NCBI RefSeq assembly: GCF_020148105.1
Contig: NZ_JAHLZE010000020.1
Location: 1-64,000 of the forward strand
From: Methanobrevibacter sp. TMH8
GTDB taxonomy: Archaea > Methanobacteriota > Methanobacteria > Methanobacteriales > Methanobacteriaceae
Length of the DNA: 64,000 nt
Reading direction: 5' to 3'
In this document: positions 41,332 through 51,720 of the stretch, one piece after another
Position numbering within the stretch: position 1 is the first letter of the stretch
Layout of the letters: each line of letters starts with the position of its first letter
The notes under the pieces: generated by a model
What the model saw: the letters and a program-made list of their open reading frames with translations, nothing else
The model's database searches: none
Told to the model about the DNA's origin: nothing
Translations under genes and position numbers: made by a program

Positions 41332-43113
41332 ATGTGCGGGATTGTTGGATGTGTATTAAAAAATAGGAAGGCGGCTCCAATTCTTTTAGATTGTATTAGT
41401 AAACTTGAATATAGGGGTTATGATTCTGTAGGTATAGCTACGGCTGATGATAATGGGATTCACTTAAAAAAGGATTCTGGAAAAATTGAAGAAGTTAATA
41501 ATAAGATTGATCTTGGTGAAATGCCTGGAGAGTTTGGAATAGCTCATGTTAGATGGGCAACTCATGGAATTCCAAGTAAAGAAAATTCACATCCTCATAC
41601 TGATAATAGTGAGAATATAGCTGTTGTTCACAATGGAATAATTGAAAATTATGCTGAAATTAAAGAATCTCTTGAATCAGAAGGTTTTGTTTTCAAATCT
41701 CAGACTGATACTGAAGTCATTCCAATTTTAATCGAAAAATTTATGGATAAAGGGTTTGATTTAGAAGAATCTCTTAGGAAAACTGTTGAAATGATAAATG
41801 GCTCTTATGCTATTGGTGCAATTTCTAAAGATAATCCTAAAGAAATAGTTGCTGCAAGAAAAGACAGTCCTTTGATTGTGGGTGTAGGAGATTTTGATTT
41901 TTTCATTGCTTCTGATGCTCCAGCTATTTTGAATTATACTAATAATATAATTTATGTTGATAATGGAGAATTTGTCGTTTTAAACGAAGAAGGTGCAGTT
42001 ATCAAAGATTCTGATGGGAATATAGTTGATAAAAAAATTGAAGTGATTAATTGGACTGCAGATATGGCTCAAAAAGAGGGATATGATTATTTCATGCTTA
42101 AAGAGATTCATGAACAAGATCAGGTCATTAGAGATACTTTATCTGAAAAAGATAATATTTCTGAAATAGTTTCGAAATTAGATGATATTAATCGAATCTG
42201 TTTTGTTGCTTGTGGTACATCATATCATGCTTCTTTAACTGGAAAATATCTTATTGAATCAATGGCTGGTATTCCAACTGATGTTATACTTGCTTCTGAG
42301 TTTAAATATTCTGCTAATGCATTGGATGATAAAACTCTTACTATATTTATTAGTCAATCTGGTGAAACTGCAGATACTCTCAAAGCTTTAAGAAGAGCTA
42401 ATAAAACTTCTAAAACATTAGCTATTGTAAATGTTTTAGGTAGTTCAGCTACTCGCGAAGCTGAATTTGTTATTTATACAAGAGCAGGTCCTGAGATTGG
42501 AGTTGCAGCTACTAAAACCTATATAAGTCAATTAGTCTGTATATATTTGTTTGCAGCTATTTTAGCAGATAATGATGAAATTTTGAATAGATTAGAAATA
42601 ATTCCAGATTATATTTTAGATGTTTTGAATAAAGAAGATGAAATTAAAGAAATAGCTTATAAATATAAAGATGCTAAAGATTTTTTCTTTATTGGAAGGG
42701 GACTAGCTTATCCAACAGCTTTAGAAGGAGCACTTAAATTAAAAGAAATTACTTATATCCATGGGGAAGGTTATGCTGCAGGTGAACTTAAACATGGGCC
42801 ACTTGCCTTGATTGATAAGAAAATCCCTGTTGTTGTCGTTGTTCCTCCAGGTAATGGATATGATAAAACTATGAGTAACCTTGAGGAAGTTAGAGCTCGT
42901 GGTGCTGATGTAATAACTATTGGTCCTTGTGGTGTTGAAGCTATTAAAAGGGAATCAAAAGATTCATTTTGTGTTAATAATGAAGTAGATGAAATTATTG
43001 CTCCTCTTGTTTATGTAGTACCATTACAATTACTATCTTATTATGTAAGTATAGAAAGAAATTTAGACCCTGATAAACCAAAAAATTTAGCTAAATGTGT
43101 AACTGTCGAATAA
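41332..43113 (+). CDS. glmS: Glucosamine-fructose-6-phosphate aminotransferase
   Basis: Makes glucosamine 6-phosphate from fructose 6-phosphate and glutamine, the entry to UDP-GlcNAc for pseudomurein and glycans. The mature N-terminus MCGIVG exposes the catalytic Cys2, which fixes the start at 41332, not the upstream open frame. The glutaminase domain is 1-230. Two SIS sugar-isomerase domains follow, with CGTSYHA and SQSGETADT in the first and [18 protein letters not shown] in the second. It ends [15 protein letters not shown], as usual for GlmS. At 593 residues it is full length. Confidence 0.96.
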   Translation: MCGIVGCVLKNRKAAPILLDCISKLEYRGYDSVGIATADDNGIHLKKDSGKIEEVNNKIDLGEMPGEFGIAHVRWATHGIPSKENSHPHTDNSENIAVVHNGIIENYAEIKESLESEGFVFKSQTDTEVIPILIEKFMDKGFDLEESLRKTVEMINGSYAIGAISKDNPKEIVAARKDSPLIVGVGDFDFFIASDAPAILNYTNNIIYVDNGEFVVLNEEGAVIKDSDGNIVDKKIEVINWTADMAQKEGYDYFMLKEIHEQDQVIRDTLSEKDNISEIVSKLDDINRICFVACGTSYHASLTGKYLIESMAGIPTDVILASEFKYSANALDDKTLTIFISQSGETADTLKALRRANKTSKTLAIVNVLGSSATREAEFVIYTRAGPEIGVAATKTYISQLVCIYLFAAILADNDEILNRLEIIPDYILDVLNKEDEIKEIAYKYKDAKDFFFIGRGLAYPTALEGALKLKEITYIHGEGYAAGELKHGPLALIDKKIPVVVVVPPGNGYDKTMSNLEEVRARGADVITIGPCGVEAIKRESKDSFCVNNEVDEIIAPLVYVVPLQLLSYYVSIERNLDPDKPKNLAKCVTVE

Positions 43114-43575
43114 TAAGTGATTATTCTATTTAAATTAATATACGATATTATTAATATATAATATTATTAATTTAATAATATATCGGAGTAATTATTTCGT
43201 AGGAGTAATTATTTAATATATGATTTTTATTTCAAACTGTATATAAAATACTCAGTATATTAAATGTAATTAATATATAATTTTTATTTCAAACTGTATA
43301 TAAAATAGTTTTACTATCGATAAAATCTATATAAAAATTAAATATAGAAATAGAGATCTATTAATACATAGCTATTTATATAATGTATCAAAATAAATTA
43401 AAAATAAATTTTAATAAAAAATTAGTAAGAATAAAAGAATATTATAAATTATATTTTAAATAAATTTAATATATAAATTTAGACTAAAATATTTAAAAAT
43501 ATTCTAAAATATTTCAAATAATAAATTTATTAAATAAAATATTCAATTATAAAAATTAAAAATAAGAGGCATTTT
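43114..43575. repeat. Intergenic region with duplicated 38-bp module
   Basis: Bases 43213-43250 recur at 43270-43307 with one mismatch; the shared core contains TTTCAAACTG and TATATAAAATA, a good TATA box. GGAGTAATTATTT also occurs twice (43195-43207 and 43202-43214). The remainder up to the AAGAGG site before 43576 is AT-rich. Confidence 0.75.
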
Positions 43576-44580
43576 ATGTCAGAAACAGTAGGAATGATTC
43601 TTTGTGGAGGCTTTGGGAAAAGACTCAGACCAGTAACTGAAAAAATTCCAAAACCTTTAGTAGAGATAAAGGATGATTATACAATTTTAGATAAACAATT
43701 ATTTGATTTTAAAAATGCGGATATTAAAGATGTTTATCTTTTAACTGGTTTTTTAAATGAAAAAATTAAAGAAAGATATGGTAATGAGTATAAAGGAATA
43801 AATATTCATTATATCATTGAAGATGAACCTCTTGGAACACTAAATGCAATTCGTCTTGGAATGGATGCTATTGATGATAATATTCAATCTATTATAAGAA
43901 ATGGTGATGTAGTAGCTGACTTAAATATAAAAAAAATGATTGAACAAGGTGAAAAATCAGATTATCCATTTTTAATTTTTATAACTCAAATGCAATCTCC
44001 ATATGGTATTGTAGAGACTAGTGGAGATAGATTAGTTTCTTTTAAAGAAAAACCTCTTCTTGATTATTATATAAACGGAGGAGTCTATTTTTCTAAAGGA
44101 AAACTTAATTTTGGGGAATTCAAAACTGGAGATATTGAAAAAACTTTATTTCCAATAATGGCTAAAGAAAATAAAATTGGATATTATAAAGAAGATAATC
44201 TCTTTTGGATGGCTATTGATACAAATAAAGAGTTAGAATCAGTTAGAAAAGAGTATGAAAATAGAACTGATAAGCCATGGGGCTATGAAAAAGTTTTAAT
44301 ATATACTGAAAAATATCTTACTAAAGAGCTTTTTATTAAGGAAGGTTTTCAAACTTCTTTCCATTATCATGAAAAAAAGGATGAAACAATGTATATAATC
44401 TCAGGAGCAGGTTACATAGAATTTAATGATAAAAAAGAATACTTCAGTAAAAATGATACAATAAGAATAGAACCTAATAAGAAACATTCAATTGTAGCTA
44501 CTGAAAACACTGTTCTTCATGAAGTATCTACTCCCTATTTAGATGATACTATTAGAGTAAATGATTTTTATACTAGATAG
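43576..44580 (+). CDS. Sugar nucleotidyltransferase fused to cupin domain
   Basis: A 334-residue two-domain protein. Residues 1-225 form a nucleotidyltransferase: the [20 protein letters not shown] motif that binds [11 protein letters not shown] for metal, and FKEKP. Residues 230-334 form a cupin like the mannose-6-phosphate isomerase part of type II GMPs, with KPWGYEKV and metal-ligand-like [12 protein letters not shown]. It probably activates a hexose 1-phosphate for the neighbouring GDP-sugar enzymes. The domain order matches ManC, but the transferase part is closer to the glucose-1-phosphate type. Exact sugar is inferred. Confidence 0.85.
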   Translation: MSETVGMILCGGFGKRLRPVTEKIPKPLVEIKDDYTILDKQLFDFKNADIKDVYLLTGFLNEKIKERYGNEYKGINIHYIIEDEPLGTLNAIRLGMDAIDDNIQSIIRNGDVVADLNIKKMIEQGEKSDYPFLIFITQMQSPYGIVETSGDRLVSFKEKPLLDYYINGGVYFSKGKLNFGEFKTGDIEKTLFPIMAKENKIGYYKEDNLFWMAIDTNKELESVRKEYENRTDKPWGYEKVLIYTEKYLTKELFIKEGFQTSFHYHEKKDETMYIISGAGYIEFNDKKEYFSKNDTIRIEPNKKHSIVATENTVLHEVSTPYLDDTIRVNDFYTR

Positions 44581-44810
44581 ATTATTTATAGATTTTTCAT
44601 TATAATAATTTATATAGCCATAATAATTAAGAATGATATAGATAATCTTAATATAAAAGAGGTATATTGAAAATATTGCATTTAAGTATTTACAATGAAA
44701 TATTTGGAGTTCAAACTACCTTAAATAATATAAACTCTCTCTAAAAGATGGGTAACATAAATTAAGTCTTTACAATTAATTTAAATATTGATTTTATTGA
44801 TAAAGCTAAT

Positions 44811-45085
<275 letters not shown>

Positions 45086-45218
45086 GATATTAGTATTAGT
45101 CGTAGTCTTGTATTTAGAAGAATTTTGAAAAAAATCAAGTTTCAAGTATTTGAAGATAATAGCTCTAGATTTATTGATGATAATTTAAAATTAGAAATAT
45201 AAATAGTAGGTGTTCATA

Positions 45219-45995
45219 TTGAAAAAATTAATGTCATTTGCACAAGATGCAGAGGATTTAATATTGTTTAGTTTTTTAGATGAAATTAAGAATGGTTTTT
45301 ATGTAGATGTCGGAGCAAATGACCCTTGGAAAGGTTCAATCACTAAATTATTTTATGATTTAGGATGGAATGGCATAAATATAGAACCTTTGCCTGATAT
45401 GTATAATGCATTAGTTGAGGATAGGAAAAGAGATATTAATGTTAATCTTGGAGCCGGAGATAAGGAAGGGATATTAGATTTATTTGTCTCTGAAGGGTGT
45501 TCTACTTTTGATAATGATAATGTTTTAAATACTAAGGAAGTTATATCTGTAAAAGTAAAAAAGTTGACTGATATAATTTCTGAGAATATTGAGATAATAA
45601 ATACAGAAATCCATTTTTGTAAAATTGATGTTGAAAATTTTGAAAAACAGGTTTTATCAGGTTTAAATTTAGACAAAATCAGGCCGTGGATTTTTTGTAT
45701 TGAATCAACACTTCCACTTACGAAAATACCAACATATAAATCATGGGAAAATATTTTATTAGATAACAATTATTATCTCTTATGTTCTAAAGGAGTTAAT
45801 CGTTATTATGCAGATAAAAGTAAGAAAGATTTATTTGATAAAAAAATTAAAAATTATATCACTTTAAAAGAAAAATATGACATCTTTTATGCTTTAAATA
45901 AAAATACTAAACCATATAAAATTTTAAAGCATATTGATAAAACATTTTATTTTTTTACAGATAAATATTACCGAATAAAATATAAGAAATTTTAA
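45219..45995 (+). CDS. FkbM family methyltransferase
   Basis: A 258-residue SAM-dependent methyltransferase of the FkbM type. SAM motif I is VDVGANDPWKGSITKLF with the acidic strand end INIEPLP. The later KIDVENFEKQVLSGL matches the family KIDVEGxE motif. Such enzymes O-methylate sugars or glycan-linked groups, which fits the sugar cluster. GTG at 45210 overlaps the TAGGTG ribosome-binding site; TTG at 45219 is preferred, and ATG at 45231 is the alternative. It lies just after the dead glycosyltransferase. Confidence 0.85.
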   Translation: MKKLMSFAQDAEDLILFSFLDEIKNGFYVDVGANDPWKGSITKLFYDLGWNGINIEPLPDMYNALVEDRKRDINVNLGAGDKEGILDLFVSEGCSTFDNDNVLNTKEVISVKVKKLTDIISENIEIINTEIHFCKIDVENFEKQVLSGLNLDKIRPWIFCIESTLPLTKIPTYKSWENILLDNNYYLLCSKGVNRYYADKSKKDLFDKKIKNYITLKEKYDIFYALNKNTKPYKILKHIDKTFYFFTDKYYRIKYKKF

Positions 45996-46038
45996 TTAAA
46001 TTTTTTTAATTTAAAATTTTATATTAAATAGAGTGATG

Positions 46039-46049
46039 TTTTTATATAA
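46039..46049 (+). promoter_or_regulatory. TATA box placed for a leaderless transcript
   Basis: TTTTATATAAT lies about 25 bases before the ATG at 46071, and no ribosome-binding site is seen between them. Confidence 0.45.
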
Positions 46050-46070
46050 TTAAATAAGATATATCTATTT

Positions 46071-47339
46071 ATGAATAATCATTTAGATTTTGAGTCAGAT
46101 TCTATTGAAAAATTTCATAAAATAATTAGAGAATACTTATCTAAAGAAAAAGAAAGTTCAGACCCTATTCATCGTCAGAAACTTTCAAAAATTTTTCATG
46201 ATTATATAATTCAAACAGAAGATGAATCATACACTATTAACTCTCCTAGTTTTGGTGGTAAAGTTGAAACTATGCATAACTCAAATGGAGCTATAACTGA
46301 ATCATTTGAAAAATTTGTGAAACCATTTAAAGAAAGCTACTTTTTGAATAATAATATCCAAAAAGATACAGATTTTTCCTATTCAAAAGACATTGCTATA
46401 CTTGATATATGTAGTGGTTTAGGTTATAACTCTTCAGCTATAATTGATGAGTTTTTGAAGAATAAAGGTAAAAATTCCTCACTTTCAATTGATTTGGCTG
46501 AAATATCAATAGAAACTTTAGCTATGGGGCTTCTTATCCCATCTCCTATTAAAAATCATGATATTATTAAAAAAGCTATTGAATCTAAGTTAATTGAAGA
46601 GGATTTTGCAAAATTATCTATTGAAAAAACTGAGATTCCTGAAAACATTGATATTAACATTTTCTGTGAGGATGCTCGTAAAACTGTTCAAAATTTACCA
46701 AGTAATAAATATGATGCTATTTTTTTAGATCCTTATTCTCCAGCTATGGCCCCTGAACTTTGCACAGTTGAATTTTTCGAAGAGTTAAAACGTTTAATTA
46801 AAGATGATGGAATAATAGCTACTTACACATTAGCTGCAGGAGTTCGTTTTGCTTTTATTGAAGCTGGATTTTATATTGGTGAAGGTCCTATTTTTGGTAG
46901 AAAATCAGGAGGAACTATAGCTTCTATTGATATTAAAAATATTTCTAAAAACATTCCTATTATGGATGAGCGAACTATTGCATTATCTGATGCAGGAATA
47001 CCATTTAGGGATCAAAATTTAAATCACACATCATCAGAAATTTTAGACCATAGGGTGGATGAAAGAAGTAAAGCAAGACATTATACTCGAATTTCATCTG
47101 CTGTTCAAACACCGATTTTCTTAGGCAAAGAAATAGATGATGAAAAATTAAAAAGAAGAGTTTTTAGGAATCTTAATAAGGTAAATATTCCAGATTCACA
47201 ATCAAAAGAAGCTTATTATATTATTGAACCTCAAGAAAATCATTATAAAGAACCAAGTATTAAATTCAATTCTAAAAATAGGATTATTGAAATGAATAAA
47301 AGATTATTAAATGTTATTAAGGATAATACTTTAAATTAA
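46071..47339 (+). CDS. MnmC-like (DUF752) SAM-dependent methyltransferase
   Basis: A 422-residue protein. The SAM-binding motif is ILDICSGLGYNSSAI (about residues 110-125). The catalytic-domain signature of MnmC2/DUF752 proteins is YDAIFLDPYSPAMAPELCT, followed by TYTLAAGVRFAFIEAGF. MnmC2 finishes the modified wobble uridine of tRNA; in methanogens the substrate is not established. The N-terminal 100 and C-terminal 130 residues add unrecognised, charged sequence. No ribosome-binding site is seen. It is upstream of the tRNA-modifying tgtA, which fits a role on tRNA. Confidence 0.82.
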   Translation: MNNHLDFESDSIEKFHKIIREYLSKEKESSDPIHRQKLSKIFHDYIIQTEDESYTINSPSFGGKVETMHNSNGAITESFEKFVKPFKESYFLNNNIQKDTDFSYSKDIAILDICSGLGYNSSAIIDEFLKNKGKNSSLSIDLAEISIETLAMGLLIPSPIKNHDIIKKAIESKLIEEDFAKLSIEKTEIPENIDINIFCEDARKTVQNLPSNKYDAIFLDPYSPAMAPELCTVEFFEELKRLIKDDGIIATYTLAAGVRFAFIEAGFYIGEGPIFGRKSGGTIASIDIKNISKNIPIMDERTIALSDAGIPFRDQNLNHTSSEILDHRVDERSKARHYTRISSAVQTPIFLGKEIDDEKLKRRVFRNLNKVNIPDSQSKEAYYIIEPQENHYKEPSIKFNSKNRIIEMNKRLLNVIKDNTLN

Positions 47340-47899
47340 TTATTATAATTTAGAATATTATATATTATCATTATTTTTTATTTTTTTTATTTATATTGAT
47401 TATTTTTTAAGACATTAATATACCATAAAAATATTACTATTTCAAAGCAATTTTACTATTTAAGCTCAGTTTTACTATTATAATTAATTTTTTTAAAGTG
47501 ACATCAACAATATTTATATACACTTAAGGAAAATATCATTATTTAACTAGCAAGAATTTTGAATAAAATATAAATAATATCAATGTTTTTCAATGAGTAG
47601 CTATAATTAAATATTTATAAAATATACTTAAATAAACAACATACAATAATTTATCAGATTTTTTATATTTAGATTTTTTATATTATTATTCATAATATAT
47701 GCAGTAAAAAATTATATAAGATATTTAAGAAATATATTAAGGAATTAAAAATACAAATATATTTGATATTAAAAATAAGAAAGAATCAGAGATTTTTTAA
47801 TTTATAAAAAAGATTTTTATAAATAATATAAAAATTGAATTGAATATTGAGATATAATTTAAGTAATATTTTTAAATATATGCTAATGGAGGAATTACC
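47340..47899. other. AT-rich region upstream of tgtA
   Basis: No gene is seen. T-rich DNA follows the methyltransferase gene (47365-47410). The last 250 bases are A-rich with many TATA-like words. GGAGGA at 47888-47893 is a strong ribosome-binding site for tgtA. Confidence 0.45.
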
Positions 47900-49888
47900 A
47901 TTTTTGAAATTAAACATAAAGATAATAGAGGGAGAGTTGGTTTACTTAAAACCAAACATGGAACTATCAAAACTCCTGCTTTAATGCCTGTTATTCATCC
48001 TAAAAAACAAAAAATTGATGTGAAAAAACATGGGGCTGAAATTGTTATTACAAATGCATATTTGATTTATAAAGATGAAGAATTAAAAGAAAAAGCTTTA
48101 AATGTTGGTATTCACAATTTAATAAATTTTGATGGTCCTGTTATGACAGATTCTGGTTCATTCCAACTTTCAGTTTATGGGGATGTAGATATAAATAATA
48201 AAGAAGTAATTGAATTCCAGGAAGCTATTAAAACAGATATAGGTACTTCTCTTGACATACCGACTCCTCCTTATGAAACTATTGAAAAAACTGAGGAAGA
48301 TTTAGCTATAACTTTAGAGAGAGCTAAAGAAGCAGTTGAGTATAAAGAAGCAAATAATATGGAAATGCTGTTAAATTCTGTTGTTCAAGGATCCACTTAT
48401 CCTAATCTTAGATCTTTCTGTGCAGATGAGCTTTCAAAACTCAATGCTGATTTATATCCAATTGGTGCTGTAGTACCATTGATGGAAAATTACAAATATT
48501 GTGATCTTGTTGATGTTGTTATGGCTTCTGTATCTCATCTTCCAGATTCTGTTCCTCGTCATCTTATGGGGGCAGGTCATCCAATGATTTTCGCTTTAGC
48601 AGTTGCTATGGGGTGTGATTTATTTGATTCTGCGGCATATATTTTATATGCTGAAGATGATAGATTTTTAACCACTCGTGGAACTTATAAACTTGAAAAT
48701 TTACAAGAAATGCCATGTTCATGTGAAGTTTGTTGTAATTACACTCCTGATGATCTTAGAACTATGAAAAAAGAAGAAAGGACTAAACTTATAGCTGAAC
48801 ATAACTTAAATGTTAGTTTCGCTGAATTAAGAATTGTTCGTCAAGCTATTGCCGAAGGTAGCTTGATGGAACTTGTTGAAGAGCGATGCAGAGTCCATCC
48901 AATGCTTTTAAATGCTTGTCGTCAGCTTGGAAATTATAGTAATGACTTGGAAGTATATGACCCTCGAATTAAGAAATCTGCATTCTTTTATACAGGTCCA
49001 GAATCACTAAAACGAGCTGAAGTTAAAAGACATTTGGATAATCTTAAAGATATGGATAAAAAAAGAGATTTAGTAATTTTACCAAATTCAAAGAAACCAT
49101 ATTCTAAATATGTTAATAAATCAAAATTTGGAGAATTTTATACTTATGGTAGTGAAAGAGAGTTAGATTTAGATAACACTGATTTCATGGTTTTAGATGT
49201 TCCATTTTGTTTAATTCCTCTTGATATTGATGAAGTATATCCATTAGCTCAAAATGAATCTCCTAAAATAAGAGATATTGATTCAATTGAATTTATTGAG
49301 AATTTTATTTCAGAATTTATAGAATACTATGATCAAACATTAATAAGTTCTAAAGTTATTAATGATTTGGATATTGGTCTTTATAATATACATCCTCAAT
49401 CAAATGAAGTAAAATTTAAAAAAGACGATAAAAGAAAGATTAAAGCTATAGCTGATTATCAATTTGGCAATGGAGTTGGTGAAACTCTTTTTGAAGGTGA
49501 TTTGACCATAGAAAAAAGTAAGAAAACTGGAAAAATTCGCCATATTTATTCTAATGGAACTCTAATTGCTAATATGAGAGCTTCTGACTCTTTTTTTGTA
49601 TTAGCTAAAGAAGGTGCTATTAGACTACATAATTCCCAACCGTTCCCTGAAAACAGAGTTGTTGTAAATAAAGATTCAGAACCTTTTGCTCGTGAAGGTA
49701 AAAGTGTATTTTCCAAGTTTGTAATAGATTGTGATATTAATATTAGGTCCAAAGATGAAGTATTAATTGTTAATGAAGAAGATGAACTATTAGCATTTGG
49801 AAAATCTTTATTAAATCACAATGAAATAATGAACTTTAATACAGGCCAAGCTATAAAAACAAGAAAAGGTATATTTAATAATGGATAA
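47900..49888 (+). CDS. tgtA: Archaeosine tRNA-guanine transglycosylase, apparent AUU start
   Basis: Exchanges G15 of archaeal tRNAs for preQ0 as first step to archaeosine. The catalytic domain has VMTDSGSFQLS with the nucleophilic Asp, VVQGSTYPNLR, and zinc-binding CSCEVC. The C-terminal PUA domain includes NMRASDSFFVLA and NSQPFPENRVVV. The ATG at 47984 would remove about 28 conserved residues (FEIKHKDNRGRVG onward). Back to the stop at 47873 there is no ATG, GTG or TTG in frame. ATT at 47900 lies 6-7 bases after GGAGGA, so an AUU start (662 residues) is the best reading. Confidence 0.9.
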   Translation: MFEIKHKDNRGRVGLLKTKHGTIKTPALMPVIHPKKQKIDVKKHGAEIVITNAYLIYKDEELKEKALNVGIHNLINFDGPVMTDSGSFQLSVYGDVDINNKEVIEFQEAIKTDIGTSLDIPTPPYETIEKTEEDLAITLERAKEAVEYKEANNMEMLLNSVVQGSTYPNLRSFCADELSKLNADLYPIGAVVPLMENYKYCDLVDVVMASVSHLPDSVPRHLMGAGHPMIFALAVAMGCDLFDSAAYILYAEDDRFLTTRGTYKLENLQEMPCSCEVCCNYTPDDLRTMKKEERTKLIAEHNLNVSFAELRIVRQAIAEGSLMELVEERCRVHPMLLNACRQLGNYSNDLEVYDPRIKKSAFFYTGPESLKRAEVKRHLDNLKDMDKKRDLVILPNSKKPYSKYVNKSKFGEFYTYGSERELDLDNTDFMVLDVPFCLIPLDIDEVYPLAQNESPKIRDIDSIEFIENFISEFIEYYDQTLISSKVINDLDIGLYNIHPQSNEVKFKKDDKRKIKAIADYQFGNGVGETLFEGDLTIEKSKKTGKIRHIYSNGTLIANMRASDSFFVLAKEGAIRLHNSQPFPENRVVVNKDSEPFAREGKSVFSKFVIDCDINIRSKDEVLIVNEEDELLAFGKSLLNHNEIMNFNTGQAIKTRKGIFNNG

Positions 49889-49949
49889 TATTATTAATAG
49901 AAAAAAATACGATTATTTGTTAATATATATGAATTAGGGGATTAAACTT

Positions 49950-50363
49950 ATGAAAGTTGAAGTGTATTTAAATTTTGCTGGAAATTGTGAAGAAGCTATG
50001 AAGACTTATGAAAAAGTTTTCAATGGGAAAAATATGGAAATTATGAGATATTCAGATATTCCAAATACTTCTGACTTTCCAACTTCAGAAGATCAAAAAA
50101 ATATGGTGCTTCATGGGGAAATGACTATTGGAGATACAAATTTCAATTTTTCAGATACTCCTGGTCAATATGTTCATGGAAATATGATGTCTGTTGCTTT
50201 AAGAGTAAATACTGCTGAAGAAGTCAAAACTTTCTTTGAAGGGTTAAAAAAAGGAGCTACTATACATATGGATATAGGTGAGACATTTTTCAGTGATTTA
50301 TATGTCTTTTTCACAGATAGATTTGGTGTAAATTGGCAATTTGTTGTTGTTAAAGATGAATAA
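49950..50363 (+). CDS. VOC/PhnB-like small protein
   Basis: A 137-residue vicinal-oxygen-chelate fold protein of the PhnB/3-demethylubiquinone-methyltransferase-like family. Typical words are VYLNFAGNCEEAMKTYEKVF, HGEMTIGDTNFNFSD and TDRFGVNWQFVV. The usual metal-ligand positions are only partly visible, and many relatives are uncharacterised. GGGG before the ATG. No link to the neighbouring tgtA is evident. Confidence 0.82.
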   Translation: MKVEVYLNFAGNCEEAMKTYEKVFNGKNMEIMRYSDIPNTSDFPTSEDQKNMVLHGEMTIGDTNFNFSDTPGQYVHGNMMSVALRVNTAEEVKTFFEGLKKGATIHMDIGETFFSDLYVFFTDRFGVNWQFVVVKDE

Positions 50364-50454
50364 TCAATTAAAACTTTTTTGTTACTGTTAATATAGGTAA
50401 TTTTTTATTGCTAGTAGTAATTATGATTATTGTCACTATTATTTTGGAGAAATA

Positions 50455-50865
50455 ATGAAAGAAAATAATAATCTTATGAAAGAAAAGCTATTGAGAAAAT
50501 TAGGCTATTGGTATGAGAATTCTGAATTTGATAAGATAATAGACAAAATCTTAAAAATTCCTAAAGATCAAAGAGATTATGAAACAAGCTCTTATTTAGT
50601 AAAAGCTTATAATAGTATTGAAAAATTCCAATCAGCTATTGAAGAACTAGAAATTATAAAAGATAAGGGTAGAAAAGATCCTTTATGGCATTTTAGATTA
50701 GGTTATGCTTATTTTAACATTGATAACTATGAGGATGCTCTAAAAGAATATGAAATTGCTCATAAGTTAGATGAAAATAATAAAATTATTAAAAATCATT
50801 TTGAAGCTCTAAAAATAAATTTATTCATTGGAAAAAATTATTTAGAAGATGAAATTAATACATAA
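50455..50865 (+). CDS. Small TPR protein
   Basis: A 136-residue all-helical protein with about three tetratricopeptide-like repeats. The clearest is DPLWHFRLGYAYFNIDNYEDALKEYEIAHKLD written in two parts: DPLWHFRLGYAYF and NIDNYEDALKEYEIAHKLD. The first part (KLGYWYENSEFDKIIDKI) matches small TPR proteins that in bacteria neighbour immunity-type genes. A DUF2262-like gene begins 27 bases after its stop, so the two are probably co-transcribed. Function is inferred only as protein-protein scaffold. Confidence 0.78.
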   Translation: MKENNNLMKEKLLRKLGYWYENSEFDKIIDKILKIPKDQRDYETSSYLVKAYNSIEKFQSAIEELEIIKDKGRKDPLWHFRLGYAYFNIDNYEDALKEYEIAHKLDENNKIIKNHFEALKINLFIGKNYLEDEINT

Positions 50866-50891
50866 TTTTTTTTTTAAAATGGAGGGGTATT

Positions 50892-51383
50892 TTGTTAACA
50901 TTAGATGATTTTTTTAAAGGATCTTGTTCCTCGTTTGAAACTAAAATTAATATCTGGAAAAAAGAAGCAGATCTTTTTATCAATTTCCAAGATGAAAATG
51001 AAAAAAATTTAAATAATTTTTTTGATATTATTAAAAATGAAATTATCTGGATTGAAAATAATAAAAACAAAATAGAAGATGAATTACTTAATAATGATAT
51101 TATTGAATTAGCTGAACACACTGTAAGTTCTGCACATCTTTTAAAATGTTCTGATGAAGAATGTTATATGATAGAAGATGGTTCTAAGATTGATTTTCCT
51201 ATTACAGAAGAAAAATTTTTAGAAAGTTTATATATTGAATCTCTTTCTATTGATTTTGGGATAACTATCCAATCAATAGAAATTGTTTTAATATGTATAC
51301 CAGATTACTTTATGGGTCAATATATTAGTATATCTATTGATAATCAGAAAAATATTAAATTCAATGGTTTAAATGAAGGTTGA
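50892..51383 (+). CDS. DUF2262-like protein
   Basis: A 163-residue soluble protein that begins at TTG, 4 bases after a strong GGAGGGG. It is acidic and rich in Asn and Ile. The C-terminal part (SLSIDFGITIQSIEIVL, then DYFMGQYISISID) resembles the DUF2262 family by memory, some members of which are immunity proteins in polymorphic toxin loci. The resemblance is moderate and not confirmed by alignment. Paired with the TPR gene just upstream. No toxin gene is adjacent. Confidence 0.6.
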   Translation: MLTLDDFFKGSCSSFETKINIWKKEADLFINFQDENEKNLNNFFDIIKNEIIWIENNKNKIEDELLNNDIIELAEHTVSSAHLLKCSDEECYMIEDGSKIDFPITEEKFLESLYIESLSIDFGITIQSIEIVLICIPDYFMGQYISISIDNQKNIKFNGLNEG

Positions 51384-51720
51384 TTTAATATTTTCACACT
51401 CTTTTTTTAAAATAAACTATTATAATAATTAATTTTTAAATTTGAGAATAATTGTTATAATTAAAATTATTAAATTTTTATTTATTTTTTATCAATAAAT
51501 AATAATAAAATAATTTATTAGAATAATAGATTAAGCTAATTATATTTTATCCTTAAAATAATGATTCTAATAAAAAAATAATAAAAAATAATATAATAAC
51601 AATATAATAATTAAACTTTATTAACAATAAAAATAATATTTATAATATTAATGATTATAAATAAAATTAAAAAATTTAAATAAGATTTAATTAAAATTGA
51701 AATTATAAGAGGAATTATCT
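51384..51720. other. AT-rich intergenic region upstream of NAC gene
   Basis: Only A/T-rich sequence with short AATAATAT-type words. The AAGAGGAATT site before 51721 is the NAC ribosome-binding site. Nothing else could be supported. Confidence 0.4.

Noticed and set aside
47886-47984. ATG at 47886 as a tgtA start or as a small upstream gene
   Set aside because: It is in another frame, lacks its own ribosome-binding site, and gives a 32-residue peptide with no recognisable features.
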